A stretch of DNA of 64,000 nucleotides from Cyanobium gracile PCC 6307 (GCF_000316515.1 NC_019675.1:434001-498000), one strand, 5' to 3'; counted from the first letter of the stretch, positions 18,115 to 28,875 are shown. Program-made: numbers and translations. The notes: generated by a model from the letters alone, not told the origin.

Positions 18115-19946
18115 GTCCCTCCCCTGACCGCCGCGGCGACCGCCGCCCCGACCGTCGTCCTGACCGCCGCTCCGATCCCGGCGCCGACCGGACCCCCCGG
18201 CGCCTCGGCTCCGGTGCCGGCGGGCGCCCCGTCAGCCGCGGTTCCGCCTCGCCCCGCCCCCGCCGTCCCGGCGATCCCTTTGGCCGTGCCAGGCCGCCCT
18301 TCGACCGGGAGCGTGGCGTTGAGGGGGGCGGTGAACGCGGCAGTGAGCGAGCTGGCGAGCGGTCGGGTGCCCCCGATCGCGGCCCCGGCAGCCCCTACGG
18401 CCGCCGCCCCTCCGACGGCCGCCCCGGCGGTGATGGATCCGGCGAGTTCCGCGGCGGCAGCGGCCGCCCGACCCGGGAGCGCCGCACGGGCGAGCGCTTC
18501 AGCCCCGCCCGCCCCTCCTTCGGCCGACCCGTCCCCGGCCGCTCTGGGGCCGGACGCCCGACCACCGGCCGTCCCAGCCCGACCCGCTCGGCTCCGGCCC
18601 GCCGGGGCCCGGCCCTGTTCCGGGACGCGGATCGCGCCCCTCGCCCCTTCCAGGGACGCAGCCCGGAACGGCCGGAATCCGACGGTTCTGACGTCGACTT
18701 CCGTGGCGCGGCGGAGGCCTTCGCCGCCGCCGCCCCCACCGACCTCATCTGGGGCCGCCATTCCACCCAGGCCACCCTGGAGAGCGGCCGGCCGATCCAC
18801 CGGGTGTGGTGCACGCCCGAGATGCGCTTCAACCCCCGTTTCCTGCAGCTGCTGCGGGAGGCCAAGTCCTCCGGCGTGCTGGTGGAGGAGGTGACCTGGG
18901 CGCGCCTGGGCCAGCTCACCGGGGGGGCCGTGCACCAGGGGATCGTGCTGCAACCCGCCGCCGCCGAGACCCTCGACCTGACCAGCCTGATCGAAGGCTG
19001 CCGCAGCATCGGTGAAGCGCCCCTGCTGATCGCGGTGGACGGCCTCACCGACCCCCACAACCTCGGCGCCATCGTCCGCAGCGCCGAGGCCCTGGGGGCC
19101 CACGGCATGGTCCTGCCCCAGCGCCGCAACGCCGGCCTGACGGGTTCGGTGGCGAAGGTGGCGGCCGGCGCCCTTGAGCACCTTCCCGTGGCCCGGGTGG
19201 TCAACCTCAACCGCTCCCTCGACGCCCTCAAGCAGGAGGGCTACCGGGTGGTGGGCCTGGCGGAGGAGGGCACCGTCAGCCTGGAGGAGGTGGACCTGGA
19301 GGGTCCCCTTGTGGTGGTCACCGGTTCGGAGGGGGACGGCCTGTCCCTGCTCACCCGCCGCTCCTGCGACCAGCTGGTGCGCATTCCCCTGCGGGGTGCC
19401 ACGCCGAGCCTGAACGCCTCGGTGGCGACGGCGCTGCTGCTCTACGAAGTCGCCCGCCGCGGCTGGATGCGGGGTCTGACGGGCACCGCCCCCGCCCCCA
19501 GGATCGTGCGGCCCTCGATGCCGGCGCCCCCCGACCCCGAGCTGGAAGCCTCGCCCGAAGCGCTGGTTGGGCCCGAAGCCCAGGTTAGGCCTGAAGCGGC
19601 GGTTGGGCCGGAGGTGGAGGCGGCACTCCCGGACGACGCGGCGGCCGAGGAGCTCGACGATGGGAACGGGCCTGAGGAGAGCCAGCCGGAGGAGGCAGCT
19701 GAAACGCCCGCCGCCGAGCTGGCCGAACCGCTCGAACCTGCCGAGCCAGCCACCGAACCAGCCGCCGAACCGCTGGATACCGCTGCCATGGAACCGGCCG
19801 CGGAGGCCCTCCCGGTGCCGCCGGAGGCGACGGCTCCCCCGGTCCCCGAGGCTCCCCCGGTCCCCGAGGCTCCGGCGATTCCCCTGGAGCCCCTGCCTTA
19901 CCTGCCATCGCCCCAGCCGGGCTTTGACGGTGACATCCGCCTCTGA
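18111..19946 (+). CDS. rlmB: 23S rRNA 2'-O-methyltransferase (TrmH/RlmB family) with long disordered arms
   Basis: 611 residues, against ~250 for typical RlmB. Residues 1-205 are Arg/Pro/Gly/Asp-rich low complexity. The substrate-binding domain starts at about 211 (LIWGRHSTQATLE). The SpoU fold spans about 304-450 with DPHNLGAIVRSAE, VTGSEGDGLS and ATPSLNASVA, the AdoMet knot motifs. From about 465 to the end is an acidic Pro/Ala/Glu tail with repeated EAPPVP units. It 2'-O-methylates guanosine in 23S rRNA. The oppositely charged arms are unusual and may be involved in RNA or ribosome contact, which is inference. Confidence 0.92.
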   Translation: MSPSPDRRGDRRPDRRPDRRSDPGADRTPRRLGSGAGGRPVSRGSASPRPRRPGDPFGRARPPFDRERGVEGGGERGSERAGERSGAPDRGPGSPYGRRPSDGRPGGDGSGEFRGGSGRPTRERRTGERFSPARPSFGRPVPGRSGAGRPTTGRPSPTRSAPARRGPALFRDADRAPRPFQGRSPERPESDGSDVDFRGAAEAFAAAAPTDLIWGRHSTQATLESGRPIHRVWCTPEMRFNPRFLQLLREAKSSGVLVEEVTWARLGQLTGGAVHQGIVLQPAAAETLDLTSLIEGCRSIGEAPLLIAVDGLTDPHNLGAIVRSAEALGAHGMVLPQRRNAGLTGSVAKVAAGALEHLPVARVVNLNRSLDALKQEGYRVVGLAEEGTVSLEEVDLEGPLVVVTGSEGDGLSLLTRRSCDQLVRIPLRGATPSLNASVATALLLYEVARRGWMRGLTGTAPAPRIVRPSMPAPPDPELEASPEALVGPEAQVRPEAAVGPEVEAALPDDAAAEELDDGNGPEESQPEEAAETPAAELAEPLEPAEPATEPAAEPLDTAAMEPAAEALPVPPEATAPPVPEAPPVPEAPAIPLEPLPYLPSPQPGFDGDIRL

Positions 19947-20009
19947 TGCCACCGGCGGGGGTGGCCCAGCCGCCCCCCAGAATGGCCACCTCGCCGCCCC
20001 CTCCCCTCC

Positions 20010-20261
20010 ATGAACCCACTGCTCTGGCCCATGCGCGGCATCGCCAATGGGCTGGGCCTGGCCTGGTGGGCGCGGGTGGAAACCCACTCCCCCGACGCGG
20101 TGTACTGGTTCGGGCCCTTCGTGCGGCGGCGGACGCTGGAGCAGGCGCTGCCCGCCTTCCTGGACGACCTGCGGGCGGAGTCACCGGCCTCCCTGGAGCA
20201 CCAGTGCCTGCGCACCGGCCGCAGCGAGCCGTTCACCGAATCTCCAGATCTGGCCAACTGA
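20010..20261 (+). CDS. DUF1816 family protein, 83 aa
   Basis: Contains LAWWARVETHSPDAVYWFGPF and an RRTLEQALPAFLDDLRAE helix, the pattern of DUF1816 proteins of cyanobacteria. Soluble; function not established. Placed 63 bases after rlmB and 44 before gatA on the same strand. Confidence 0.85.
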   Translation: MNPLLWPMRGIANGLGLAWWARVETHSPDAVYWFGPFVRRRTLEQALPAFLDDLRAESPASLEHQCLRTGRSEPFTESPDLAN

Positions 20262-20305
20262 TTCTGGCCGACTGATAGCGTCCATCGCAGCTGGCTAGCG
20301 GTTGG

Positions 20306-21778
20306 ATGGGCATCGCCGAATGGCGGGAGCAGCTTCGGCGGGGCGAGGTGTCGGCCCGGGAGCTCACGGATCGCCACCTGGCGCGCATCGCGGCGGTCGA
20401 TTCCACCGTGCATGCCTTTCTGGAGGTCACCGCCGAGCGGGCGCGGGCCGATGCCGATCGCATCGACGCGGCCCGGGCGGCGGGCGAGACCCTGCCCCCC
20501 CTGGCCGGCATTCCTCTGGCGATCAAGGACAACCTCTGCACCAAGGGCATCCGCACCACCTGCTCCAGCCGCATGCTGGAGAACTTCGTCCCCCCTTATG
20601 AATCCACGGTGACCGAGCGGCTCTGGCGGGCCGGCGCGGTGCTGCTGGGCAAGACCAACCTCGACGAGTTCGCCATGGGCAGCTCCACCGAGACCTCGGC
20701 CTTCGGCGCCAGCCGCAATCCCTGGAGTCCGGATCGGGTGCCCGGCGGCAGCTCGGGCGGCAGTGCGGCCGCCGTGGCCGCCGGTGAATGCATCGGTTCG
20801 CTGGGCTCCGACACCGGGGGATCGATCCGCCAGCCCGCCAGCTTCTGCGGGGTGGTGGGCCTCAAGCCCACCTACGGCCGGGTGAGCCGCTGGGGTCTGG
20901 TGGCCTTCGCCTCCTCCCTCGACCAGGTGGGTCCGTTCAGCAGCAGCGTGGCCGATGCCGCCGAGCTGCTGCAGGCGATCGCCGGGGAGGACCCCCGCGA
21001 CGCCACCTGCCTGCGGGCGCCGGTGCCCGACTACTCCGCCGACCTGGAGACACCCATCGCCGGGCTGCGGGTGGGCCTGATCCGGGAATGCTTCGACCAG
21101 GAGGGCCTTGATCCCGAAGTGAAGGCCTCGGTGCTGACGGCCGCCGCCCAGCTGGAGGCCCTGGGCTGTGAGCTGGTGGATGTGAGCTGCCCCCGTTTCA
21201 ACGACGGCATCGCCACCTATTACGTGATCGCCCCCTCGGAGGCCTCCGCCAACCTGGCCCGCTACGACGGCGTCAAGTACGGCTTCCGGGCCGCTCCCGG
21301 CGAGCCGGGCGGCGACGGCCTGGCGGCCATGACCGCCCGCAGCCGGGCCGAGGGCTTCGGCGAGGAGGTGCAGCGCCGCATCCTGATCGGCACCTATGCC
21401 CTGTCGGCCGGCTACGTGGACGCCTACTACCGCAAGGCCCAGCAGGTGCGCACCCTCATCCGCCGCGATTTCGACCGCGCCTTCGAGACTGTCGATGTGC
21501 TGCTGACCCCCACCTCGCCCACCACCGCCTTTCCCAGCGGCGCCCACGCCGGCGATCCCCTGGCCATGTACCTGGCCGACCTGCTCACCATCCCCGCCAA
21601 CCTGGCCGGCCTGCCGGCCATCAGTGTCCCCTGCGGCTTCGACGCCCAGGGCCTGCCGATCGGCCTGCAGCTGATCACCGGCGTGCTGGAGGAGCCCAAG
21701 CTGCTGCGGGTGGCCCACCAGTACGAGCAGGCGGCCCGGGTGATGGACGCCCGGCCCGCAGCGGCGCTGGTGGCCTGA
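20306..21778 (+). CDS. gatA: Aspartyl/glutamyl-tRNA amidotransferase subunit A
   Basis: 490 residues. The amidase-signature Ser-cisSer-Lys triad is visible: Lys in [11 protein letters not shown] near residue 75, Ser in [10 protein letters not shown] near residue 174, and the Gly/Ser-rich [11 protein letters not shown] near residue 148. GatCAB converts Glu-tRNA(Gln) or Asp-tRNA(Asn) to the amide forms using glutamine. gatB and gatC are not in the window. Confidence 0.97.
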   Translation: MGIAEWREQLRRGEVSARELTDRHLARIAAVDSTVHAFLEVTAERARADADRIDAARAAGETLPPLAGIPLAIKDNLCTKGIRTTCSSRMLENFVPPYESTVTERLWRAGAVLLGKTNLDEFAMGSSTETSAFGASRNPWSPDRVPGGSSGGSAAAVAAGECIGSLGSDTGGSIRQPASFCGVVGLKPTYGRVSRWGLVAFASSLDQVGPFSSSVADAAELLQAIAGEDPRDATCLRAPVPDYSADLETPIAGLRVGLIRECFDQEGLDPEVKASVLTAAAQLEALGCELVDVSCPRFNDGIATYYVIAPSEASANLARYDGVKYGFRAAPGEPGGDGLAAMTARSRAEGFGEEVQRRILIGTYALSAGYVDAYYRKAQQVRTLIRRDFDRAFETVDVLLTPTSPTTAFPSGAHAGDPLAMYLADLLTIPANLAGLPAISVPCGFDAQGLPIGLQLITGVLEEPKLLRVAHQYEQAARVMDARPAAALVA

Positions 21779-21860
21779 TCAGAAGGGAGAATTCCCACCT
21801 TCCCGGAGGAGCCACCGGACACGCCCTTAGGGTGGTGATCTTGATCGGGTGTCGCCGGCG

Positions 21861-22259
21861 ATGAACCCGGACGAAGCGGCGATCCGACAGGTGCTGAATC
21901 GGTGGGCCGAAGCCACCCGGGAGGGTCGCCAGGACGACGTTCTCGCCCACCATCAGGACGACCTGGTGATTTTCGATGTCCTGTCGCCGCTGCGGTACAC
22001 CTCGGCGGCCCAGTACCGCGCCAGCTGGGAGTCCTGGCAGCCGGACGCCCGCGGCGCCGTGCTGTTTGCCCTGCAGGATCTCGCTGTCGAGGCAGGAGCC
22101 GACGTGGGTTATGCCTTTGGCCTGCTCCAGTGCGGGGGAACACTCCCGGACGGACAGATGTTCAGCGATATGGTGCGGATCACGTTCGGCCTGCGAAAGC
22201 GTGACGGACGATGGAAGGTTGCCCATCAGCATGTCTCCAGGCCGATCGACAGGGGCTGA
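21861..22259 (+). CDS. SnoaL-like / DUF4440-type protein, 132 aa
   Basis: NTF2-like fold suggested by the N-terminal helix IRQVLNRWAEATREG, the DDVLAHHQDDLVIFDVLSP turn and the closing RDGRWKVAHQHVSRP strand. These match SnoaL/DUF4440 enzymes and binding proteins; the substrate is unknown. ATG 21861 is used; a GTG at 21849 is possible. It is followed closely by a secreted protein gene. Confidence 0.82.
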   Translation: MNPDEAAIRQVLNRWAEATREGRQDDVLAHHQDDLVIFDVLSPLRYTSAAQYRASWESWQPDARGAVLFALQDLAVEAGADVGYAFGLLQCGGTLPDGQMFSDMVRITFGLRKRDGRWKVAHQHVSRPIDRG

Positions 22260-22289
22260 TGGATCATGCCCTCCAGCAAGGAGATCCCG

Positions 22290-22712
22290 ATGAAACGCGG
22301 CGTGGCCGCCCTGCTGTTCCTGATCGCCACCGCCCTTCCCGTCCGGGCCGCTCAGGACAATGTCCGCTGCCTGAGATCCATCGGCGTGGAGCCTCTTCAG
22401 AGAATCCAGTTCGGCCTTCGATCCAACAGTGATTCCAGCGCCTACGTGCTCTACCAGGGCAGCCGTGGGCCCATCCCCCTGAAACTGTTGAAGGTGACGG
22501 AGCTCAGGCGGGTCGAAGGGGGAAGGCCATCGGAGTTCGAGACGCAGTGGATGGAAGCGATCGCTCCTGAATCGGCAGGGCGGTATGTCTACACCAACGA
22601 AGGGGCACTGATTGATGATTTCCAGTACATCCGCAACGATGGAAGGATCATCCAGTTCGTGGATGATTCTGATGCACTGGAGGCCGGCCGGTGCACCTGG
22701 GCACCGCCCTAG
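22290..22712 (+). CDS. Secreted hypothetical protein, 140 aa
   Basis: An AAGGAG at 22278-22283 fixes the ATG at 22290. The signal peptide is MKRGVAALLFLIATALPVRAA. The mature part has two cysteines (VRCLRS and GRCTWAPP) that may bridge the ends, and a beta-rich middle. No recognised family. Likely periplasmic. Its base composition is a little lower in GC than its neighbours, which could point to a more recent or less conserved gene. Confidence 0.7.
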   Translation: MKRGVAALLFLIATALPVRAAQDNVRCLRSIGVEPLQRIQFGLRSNSDSSAYVLYQGSRGPIPLKLLKVTELRRVEGGRPSEFETQWMEAIAPESAGRYVYTNEGALIDDFQYIRNDGRIIQFVDDSDALEAGRCTWAPP

Positions 22713-22828
22713 GCAGCCCCGCTCAGGGATGGTTGGCTGCGGCTCCATGAACGCGGTTGCATCACATCGGCCACGGATCCGCCGCATGGTTCTCGCTGCG
22801 TGGCCCTGCAGCCTGAGTAGAGAGAAGT

Positions 22829-23350
22829 ATGGAACATCCAGAAGATCAATTTCCACAAGACCGCCGTCCCCAGGATCGACAGAATCGGTATTGGCTGGCT
22901 CTGGTCACTGCCGTGGTGTTGGCGGTGACCGGTTTCGCCATCCTCAACAACCAGCATCAGCAACGGCTTCAAGCTGAGGCCCAGACCCAGGCGGCCCAGG
23001 ATCAGGCCAACCGGGAGGCCATGCAACGGATGGAGGGCGAAATCGCCCTCAAGAATGAACTGGAATCCGCCTCGCAGCGTGAGGCTGCCCTGCAGTTGCA
23101 GCTCAGGGAGATGGACGCCGGAGCGAACCGGCTCCAGGCCGCCGATGGCCAGCAGCAGGCCAGGCGCCAGCAGGCGGAACGGGACCTTCAGGAGCTGCGG
23201 ACCCAGCGCGCCAGGCTTGAGAAGCAGGTCGACTGTGAGCGGATTCAGCTGACGGTGAACCAGCTCACGGCCAAGGGCGACACCGACCAGGCCACCAAGC
23301 TCCAGAACCTCTGGGCCACGCCCTGCCCCAATCTCCAGGCGGTCCGATAG
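22829..23350 (+). CDS. Membrane-anchored coiled-coil protein, 173 aa
   Basis: A polar N-terminus of 20 residues is followed by one membrane helix ([18 protein letters not shown]), then a Gln/Glu/Ala-rich coiled coil from about 45 to 145 and a short tail with two cysteines. A GAGAGAAG ribosome-binding site precedes the ATG. It would be a bitopic protein with the coil in the periplasm. No named family; function unknown. Confidence 0.75.
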   Translation: MEHPEDQFPQDRRPQDRQNRYWLALVTAVVLAVTGFAILNNQHQQRLQAEAQTQAAQDQANREAMQRMEGEIALKNELESASQREAALQLQLREMDAGANRLQAADGQQQARRQQAERDLQELRTQRARLEKQVDCERIQLTVNQLTAKGDTDQATKLQNLWATPCPNLQAVR

Positions 23351-23420
23351 CCAGGACACCAGATCTGGTGGTGTCCCAGGTAAGGTGGCCGCAACATGTG
23401 GTGGCGCTGCCCTCCGAGCC

Positions 23421-26400
23421 GTGGCCTTCGTTCCGCTCCACAACCACAGTGACTACAGCCTGCTGGACGGGGCCTCCCAGCTGCCGGCGATGGTGCAGCG
23501 GGCCGTGGAGCTGGGCATGCCGGCCCTGGCCCTCACCGACCACGGGGTGATGTACGGCGCCATCGAGCTGCTCAAGCTCTGCACCAAGGCGGGCATCAAG
23601 CCGATCATCGGCAACGAGATGTACGTCATCAACGGCTCGATCGACGACCCCCAGCCGAAGAAGGAGCGCCGTTACCACCTGGTGGTCCTGGCCAAGAACG
23701 CCGTCGGCTACCGCAACCTGGTGAAGCTCACCAGCATCAGCCACCTTCGCGGCATGCGCGGCCGGGGGATCTTCGCCCGGGCCTGCATCGACAAAGCCCT
23801 GCTGCGGCAGTACAGCGAAGGGCTGATGGTGGCCACCGCCTGCCTGGGCGGCGAGATCCCCCAGGCGATCCTGCGCGGTCGCCCGGAGGTGGCCCGCGAG
23901 GTGGCGAGCTGGTACCGGGAGGTGTTCGGGGACGACTTCTACCTGGAGATCCAGGACCACGGAGGCGTCGAGGACCGCATCGTCAACGTTGAGATGGCGC
24001 GGATCAGTGCCGAGCTGGGCATTCCCCTGGTCGCCACCAACGACGCCCACTACCTCACCAGCAACGACGTCGAGGCCCACGACGCCCTGCTGTGCGTCCT
24101 CACCGGCAAGCTGATCAGCGACGAGAAGCGACTGCGCTACACGGGCACCGAATACATCAAGAGCGAAGCGGAGATGGCCCGGCTCTTCGCCGACCATCTT
24201 GAGCCCGAGGTGATCGCAGGCGCCATCGCCACCACCGCCAAGGTGGCGGAGAAGGTGGAGGACTACGACATCCTCGGGCGCTACCAGATGCCCCGCTTCC
24301 CGATCCCCGAGGGCCACACGCCGGTGAGCTACCTCAGCGAGGTGAGCCACCAGGGACTGCGGGACCGGCTGGGGATCGCCGCCGACGCCGCCATCGATCC
24401 GGCTTACGGGGAGCGGCTGGCGTTCGAGCTGCAGGTGATGGAGCAGATGGGCTTCCCCACCTACTTCCTGGTGGTCTGGGACTACATCCGCTTCGCCCGC
24501 GAGAACGGCATCCCGGTGGGGCCGGGCCGGGGTTCGGCCGCCGGGTCGCTGGTGGCCTATTCCCTCGGCATCACCAACATCGACCCGGTGGAGCACGGCC
24601 TGCTGTTCGAGCGCTTCCTCAACCCGGAACGCAAGTCGATGCCTGACATCGACACCGATTTCTGCATCGAGCGCCGCGGCGAGGTGATCGACTACGTCAC
24701 CCGCCGCTACGGCGAGGACAAGGTGGCCCAGATCATCACCTTCAACCGGATGACCTCCAAGGCGGTGCTCAAGGACGTGGCCCGGGTGCTCGACATCCCC
24801 TACGGCGAAGCCGACCGGTTGGCCAAGCTGATTCCCGTGGCCCGGGGCAAGCCCGCCAAGCTCGCCGAGATGATCGGCCCCGAATCGCCCGTGCCGGAGT
24901 TCCGCGAGAAGTACGAGAACGATCCCAAGGTGCGCCATTGGGTCGACCTGGCCCGCCGCATCGAGGGCACCAACAAAACCTTCGGTGTCCATGCCGCCGG
25001 GGTGGTGATCGCCGCTGAACCCCTCGACGAGCTGGTGCCCCTGCAGCGCAACAACGACGGCCAGGTGATCACCCAGTACTTCATGGAGGACGTCGAAGCG
25101 ATGGGCCTGCTGAAGATGGACTTCCTGGGCCTGAAGAACCTCACCATGATCGAGAAGACGATCGAGCTGGTGGCCCAGGCCGAGGGGGAACGGCTCGACC
25201 CCGATGCCCTGCCAGCCAACGATCCCGGCACCTATGCCCTGCTGGCCCGGGGCGATCTGGAGGGCATCTTCCAGCTCGAATCCAGCGGCATGCGCCAGAT
25301 CGTCCGCGACCTCAAGCCCTCCTCCCTGGAGGACATCTCCTCGATCCTGGCCCTCTACCGGCCTGGCCCCCTCGATGCGGGCCTGATCCCCAAATTCATC
25401 AACCGCAAGCACGGCCGCGAGGCCATCGACGTGGCCCACGCCAAGCTGGAGCCGATCCTCAAGGAGACCTACGGGATCATGGTCTACCAGGAGCAGATCA
25501 TGCGGATCGCCCAGGATCTGGCCGGCTATTCCCTCGGTGAAGCCGATCTGCTGCGGCGGGCGATGGGCAAGAAGAAGGTGTCGGAGATGCAGAAGCATCG
25601 CCACCAGTTCGTCACCGGCGCTACCGAACGCGGCGTTGAGGCCGCCATTGCCGAAGCCCTGTTCGACCAGATGGTGCTGTTCGCCGAGTACTGCTTCAAC
25701 AAGAGCCACTCCACCGCCTACGGCGCCGTCACCTACCAGACCGCCTACCTCAAGGCCCACCATCCGGTGGCCTACATGGCGGCCCTGCTCACGGTGAATG
25801 CGGGCACCACCGACAAGGTGCAGCGCTACATCGCCAACTGCCAGGCCATGGGCATCGAGGTGATGCCGCCGGACGTCAATGCCTCCGGCATCGACTTCAC
25901 GCCCGTGGGCAAGAAGATCCTCTTCGGCCTCTCCGCCGTCCGCAACCTGGGGGACGGCGCCATCCGCCAGTTGATCGAGGCCCGCTCCAGCGGCGGCCCT
26001 TTCCTGCACCTGGCCGATCTCTGCGACCGGATCCCCGGCCAGCAGCTCAACCGCCGGGCGATCGAGTCCCTGATCCACTGCGGGGCCCTCGATGGCCTGG
26101 AGCCGAAGGCCAATCGGGCCCAGCTGATGGCCGACCTCGATCTGGTGCTCGACTGGGCCAGCTCCCGCGCCCGCGACCGGGCCAGCGGCCAGGGGAATCT
26201 GTTTGACCTGTTCGGCGGCGGTGCTGCGGGTGCTTCGGAGGGCGCCGCCGCCGTGGAGGCCCCTGCCCCGCCCAAGGCCGCTCCGGTGGCCGACTATCCC
26301 CCCACTGAGAAGCTGAAGCTGGAGAAGGAGCTGCTGGGCTTCTACATCTCCGACCACCCCCTGCGCCAACTCGCCTCCCAGGTGCGGCTGCTCACGCCGA

Positions 26401-26951
26401 TCGGCCTGGCCAATCTCGAGGAGATGGCCGACAAGGCCAAGGTGAGCGTGGTGGTGATGGTGAGCGAGATCCGTCCGGTGACCACCCGCAAGGGGGACCG
26501 CATGGCCGTGCTCCAGCTGGAGGATCTCACCGGAGCCTGCGAGGCGGTGGTGTTCCCCAAGAGCTACGCCCGCCTGGCCGATCACCTGATGGTGGATGCC
26601 CGGCTGCTGCTCTGGGCCGGTGTCGACCGCCGCGACGACCGGGTGCAGCTGCTCGTGGACGACTGCCGCAGCATCGAGGATCTGCAGCTGGTGATGGTGG
26701 AACTGGCCCCTGAGCAGGCCGGAGACATCGCCGTCCAGCACCGCCTGCGGGAATGCCTCACCCGCCACCGTCCTGGCCAGGAGGAGGCGGGGGTGCGGGT
26801 GCCGGTGGTGGCGCTGGTGAAGCACCAGGATGAAACACGCTTCGTGCGCCTGGGAGGCCAGTTCTGCGTCGCCGATGCGTCGGCGGCCGTGCAGACCCTG
26901 GCCTCGGCCGACTTCAGGGCCTGGCTGCGCTCACCCCTGGGGAGTGCCTGA
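23421..26951 (+). CDS. dnaE: DNA polymerase III alpha subunit DnaE
   Basis: 1176 residues from a GTG at 23421 ([17 protein letters not shown]). The PHP domain opens with LHNHSDYS. The polymerase catalytic aspartates are in MPDIDTDFC near residue 409, and further family motifs such as [14 protein letters not shown] and NKSHSTAYG are present. An OB-fold ([14 protein letters not shown]) lies near residue 1008. It is the main replicative polymerase. The 3' end overlaps the convergent PAM68 gene by 21 bases. Confidence 0.97.
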   Translation: MAFVPLHNHSDYSLLDGASQLPAMVQRAVELGMPALALTDHGVMYGAIELLKLCTKAGIKPIIGNEMYVINGSIDDPQPKKERRYHLVVLAKNAVGYRNLVKLTSISHLRGMRGRGIFARACIDKALLRQYSEGLMVATACLGGEIPQAILRGRPEVAREVASWYREVFGDDFYLEIQDHGGVEDRIVNVEMARISAELGIPLVATNDAHYLTSNDVEAHDALLCVLTGKLISDEKRLRYTGTEYIKSEAEMARLFADHLEPEVIAGAIATTAKVAEKVEDYDILGRYQMPRFPIPEGHTPVSYLSEVSHQGLRDRLGIAADAAIDPAYGERLAFELQVMEQMGFPTYFLVVWDYIRFARENGIPVGPGRGSAAGSLVAYSLGITNIDPVEHGLLFERFLNPERKSMPDIDTDFCIERRGEVIDYVTRRYGEDKVAQIITFNRMTSKAVLKDVARVLDIPYGEADRLAKLIPVARGKPAKLAEMIGPESPVPEFREKYENDPKVRHWVDLARRIEGTNKTFGVHAAGVVIAAEPLDELVPLQRNNDGQVITQYFMEDVEAMGLLKMDFLGLKNLTMIEKTIELVAQAEGERLDPDALPANDPGTYALLARGDLEGIFQLESSGMRQIVRDLKPSSLEDISSILALYRPGPLDAGLIPKFINRKHGREAIDVAHAKLEPILKETYGIMVYQEQIMRIAQDLAGYSLGEADLLRRAMGKKKVSEMQKHRHQFVTGATERGVEAAIAEALFDQMVLFAEYCFNKSHSTAYGAVTYQTAYLKAHHPVAYMAALLTVNAGTTDKVQRYIANCQAMGIEVMPPDVNASGIDFTPVGKKILFGLSAVRNLGDGAIRQLIEARSSGGPFLHLADLCDRIPGQQLNRRAIESLIHCGALDGLEPKANRAQLMADLDLVLDWASSRARDRASGQGNLFDLFGGGAAGASEGAAAVEAPAPPKAAPVADYPPTEKLKLEKELLGFYISDHPLRQLASQVRLLTPIGLANLEEMADKAKVSVVVMVSEIRPVTTRKGDRMAVLQLEDLTGACEAVVFPKSYARLADHLMVDARLLLWAGVDRRDDRVQLLVDDCRSIEDLQLVMVELAPEQAGDIAVQHRLRECLTRHRPGQEEAGVRVPVVALVKHQDETRFVRLGGQFCVADASAAVQTLASADFRAWLRSPLGSA

Positions 26952-27359
26952 GCCGGAGCCCGGGCCCGCGGCGCCCTGGCGCATCGCCCGCACCGAGGCC
27001 CGCACCCGGCCGATGTTGACGCCGATCTGCTCGAGGCCCAGCAGGCTGCCCGGGCCATCCTCCCAGCTGGCCGAAAGCACGCCGTAGCTGAGGCCCAGCA
27101 GGCCGAGCAGGAAGAAGGCCCCCGAGCCCACCAGAGTGAGGCCGGGGGGAATGTCGAGCACACCCCGGCTCACCAGCAGGTAGCTGGCGACGAACACCCC
27201 CATGCCCAGGACGGTGGGGGTGCCGGTGGCGATGGCGATGCGCCGCACCATGCGGTTGGCCACCGCCTCGGGGATCACCTGCTGGCGCGGCGCCTTGGCC
27301 GGGGTCGTCGGTACGGGACGGTCTGCCCGGAAGGATTTCGGCTTCGGCCGACGGGCCAT
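26931..27359 (-). CDS. PAM68 family photosystem II assembly protein
   Basis: 142 residues. A basic N-terminus ([14 protein letters not shown]) is followed by [21 protein letters not shown] and two membrane helices ([13 protein letters not shown] and [15 protein letters not shown]), the PAM68/DUF3464 layout. PAM68 helps early assembly of photosystem II and chlorophyll insertion into CP47. It lies downstream of rpsO on the same strand with 10 bases between rpsO's stop and its ATG, an arrangement that would let it share rpsO expression. Confidence 0.9.
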   Translation of the reverse strand: MARRPKPKSFRADRPVPTTPAKAPRQQVIPEAVANRMVRRIAIATGTPTVLGMGVFVASYLLVSRGVLDIPPGLTLVGSGAFFLLGLLGLSYGVLSASWEDGPGSLLGLEQIGVNIGRVRASVRAMRQGAAGPGSGSGTPQG

Positions 27360-27369
27360 GGAACCGTCC

Positions 27370-27639
27370 TCAGCCGCGGATGCCGAGCTTCTTGATCAGT
27401 TCGGCGTAGCGGGTCTCGCTCTGGGCGCGGAGGTAGCCGAGCAGGCGCTTGCGGCGGCCGATCATCTTGAGCAGGCCCTGGCGCGAGGAGAAGTCATGGA
27501 TGTTCTTCTGCAGGTGGCCACTGAGTTGCTGGATCCGCTCGCTCAACATCGCGACCTGCACTTCCACCGAGCCGGTGTCGGTGCCGTGGGCCTGATGGGA
27601 ATTGATCAGTTCCTGTTTCTGGGTGGTGGTGAGCGGCAT
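27370..27639 (-). CDS. rpsO: 30S ribosomal protein S15
   Basis: 89 residues with the canonical [13 protein letters not shown] and RRKRLLGYL stretches. The ATG at 27639 gives [12 protein letters not shown]; earlier in-frame codons are Pro-rich. S15 binds the central domain of 16S rRNA and usually autoregulates its own mRNA. It is followed by the PAM68 gene. Confidence 0.97.
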   Translation of the reverse strand: MPLTTTQKQELINSHQAHGTDTGSVEVQVAMLSERIQQLSGHLQKNIHDFSSRQGLLKMIGRRKRLLGYLRAQSETRYAELIKKLGIRG

Positions 27640-27716
27640 GGGCGGATCGGGGCCCGGACGGTGCAAACCAACACCTTAACGTGCGGCCCGTTGGCCCACC
27701 CCCGGAGCCGCCCGAT

Positions 27717-28367
27717 TCAGGCCACGGCGCGGGACAGCCAGCGCAGACTTTCCCGGATCCAGTCGTCGGCGCCGGCGGAGGCGTCGAGGCCCGCGGCGAC
27801 GGCCCGCAGGGCCCGGTGGATTTCCAGGGGCTCGTAGCCCAAGGCCACCAGGGTGATCTGCACCTCTTCGCGGCAGGGGGCCGAAGGGGCGCCGTCGACC
27901 CCATCGCCGGGCTCCCCGTCGTCCTCCAGGGGATCGACCAGGCCGGCGAAGCGCTCCTGCAGGCGCGCCCGCAGCTCCACCGACAGCCGTTCGGCCGTGC
28001 GCTTTCCCACCCCTGGAGCCAGGCAGAGGCTGCGCAGGTCGGCGTGGACGATGGCGCGCACCAGATCGGGCACCTCCAGCGCCCCGAGCAGGCCCAGGGC
28101 CATCTGGGGGCCCACGCCGCTCACGGCCACCAGCTCCCTGAACAGGTCCCGCTCGCGGCGATCGGGGAAGCCGTAGAGGGTCCAGCCGTCGTCACGGATG
28201 CTGTGGTGGATGTAGAGGCCCAGGTCGCTGCCCTCCTCCGGCAACCGGCGCCACTGGCGCAGGGTGAGCTGCACCTCGTACCCCACCCCCTGGCAGATCA
28301 GCAGCGCCCCGCATCGGTGAGCCTGCTGCCATGGTTCGGCCAGTCGCCCCTGCAGCCAGCCGATCAT
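27717..28367 (-). CDS. ruvA: Holliday junction helicase subunit RuvA
   Basis: 216 residues. The N-terminal OB-fold begins MIGWLQGRL and holds GVGYEV. The two helix-hairpin-helix motifs are VSGVGPQMAL and APGVGKRTAERL. The C-terminal UBA-like domain (ALGYEPLEIHRAL) is joined by an acidic linker. It binds four-way junctions and loads RuvB. Its start codon shares the CATG tetramer with the divergent lipoprotein gene. Confidence 0.95.
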   Translation of the reverse strand: MIGWLQGRLAEPWQQAHRCGALLICQGVGYEVQLTLRQWRRLPEEGSDLGLYIHHSIRDDGWTLYGFPDRRERDLFRELVAVSGVGPQMALGLLGALEVPDLVRAIVHADLRSLCLAPGVGKRTAERLSVELRARLQERFAGLVDPLEDDGEPGDGVDGAPSAPCREEVQITLVALGYEPLEIHRALRAVAAGLDASAGADDWIRESLRWLSRAVA

Positions 28368-28875
28368 GGTGAAACGTGCGTCAGCCCCCATGCTGCCCCT
28401 CCTGCCAAGCCCCCAGCACCGCATCCCGTCGCTGCCTGCCCCGGTGCCGGCCCGGGTGCCGGGGGTGCTGCTGGCGGGGCTGCTGGCCGTGCTGCTGCTT
28501 CTGGGGGGCTGCAGCCGGGTCGGCCAGCCCCCCAGGGGGGTGCTGCTCGAGGCCCTGTCCCTGCAGATCCAGCTCACCCAGGGGGCGATCGCCCGGGCTC
28601 TCGACCTCCAGGCGGACGGCCTGCCCGAGGTGAGCCGGGTTCGGGTGGATGCCCAGGAGGCGGTGGCCATCGGGGCGGACCGCGGCCTGCATCTCACCGG
28701 CCGCTTCGACTGGCGCCTGCCGGGGGATGCCATCCGGGTCGACAGCCCCTTTGAGCTCTACCTGCAGCCTGGCTCCAGGGGGGAGAGCTGGCGGCTGGCC
28801 CGTCCCAGCGGCAGCAGCGATGGCAGCCGCCAGGACTGGATCACCGACCCCCTGCCCCTGCGCTCACGGGGCTGA
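28366..28875 (+). CDS. Putative lipoprotein, 169 aa
   Basis: A hydrophobic stretch (GVLLAGLLAVLLLLGGC) ends in a lipobox LLGGC with Cys at about residue 49, unusually far in; a start at the ATG at 28390 would shorten the leader to about 41. The mature part is mixed alpha/beta (VDSPFELYLQPGSRGESWRLARP). The whole reads like a conserved cyanobacterial envelope protein of unknown role. It overlaps the antiporter gene by 12 bases at the 3' end. Confidence 0.75.
   Translation: MVKRASAPMLPLLPSPQHRIPSLPAPVPARVPGVLLAGLLAVLLLLGGCSRVGQPPRGVLLEALSLQIQLTQGAIARALDLQADGLPEVSRVRVDAQEAVAIGADRGLHLTGRFDWRLPGDAIRVDSPFELYLQPGSRGESWRLARPSGSSDGSRQDWITDPLPLRSRG

Noticed and set aside
22290..23350. Possible horizontally acquired pair of small genes before dnaE
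   Set aside because: The slightly lower GC and lack of known domains are suggestive but not enough; no mobility gene, tRNA or repeat borders the pair.
23265..26825. A 1186-codon minus-strand open frame opposite dnaE
   Set aside because: It is His/Gly/Leu-rich with no recognisable domain, and mirrors the codon bias of a high-GC gene. Similar shadows occur opposite acs, trpD/carA and rlmB.
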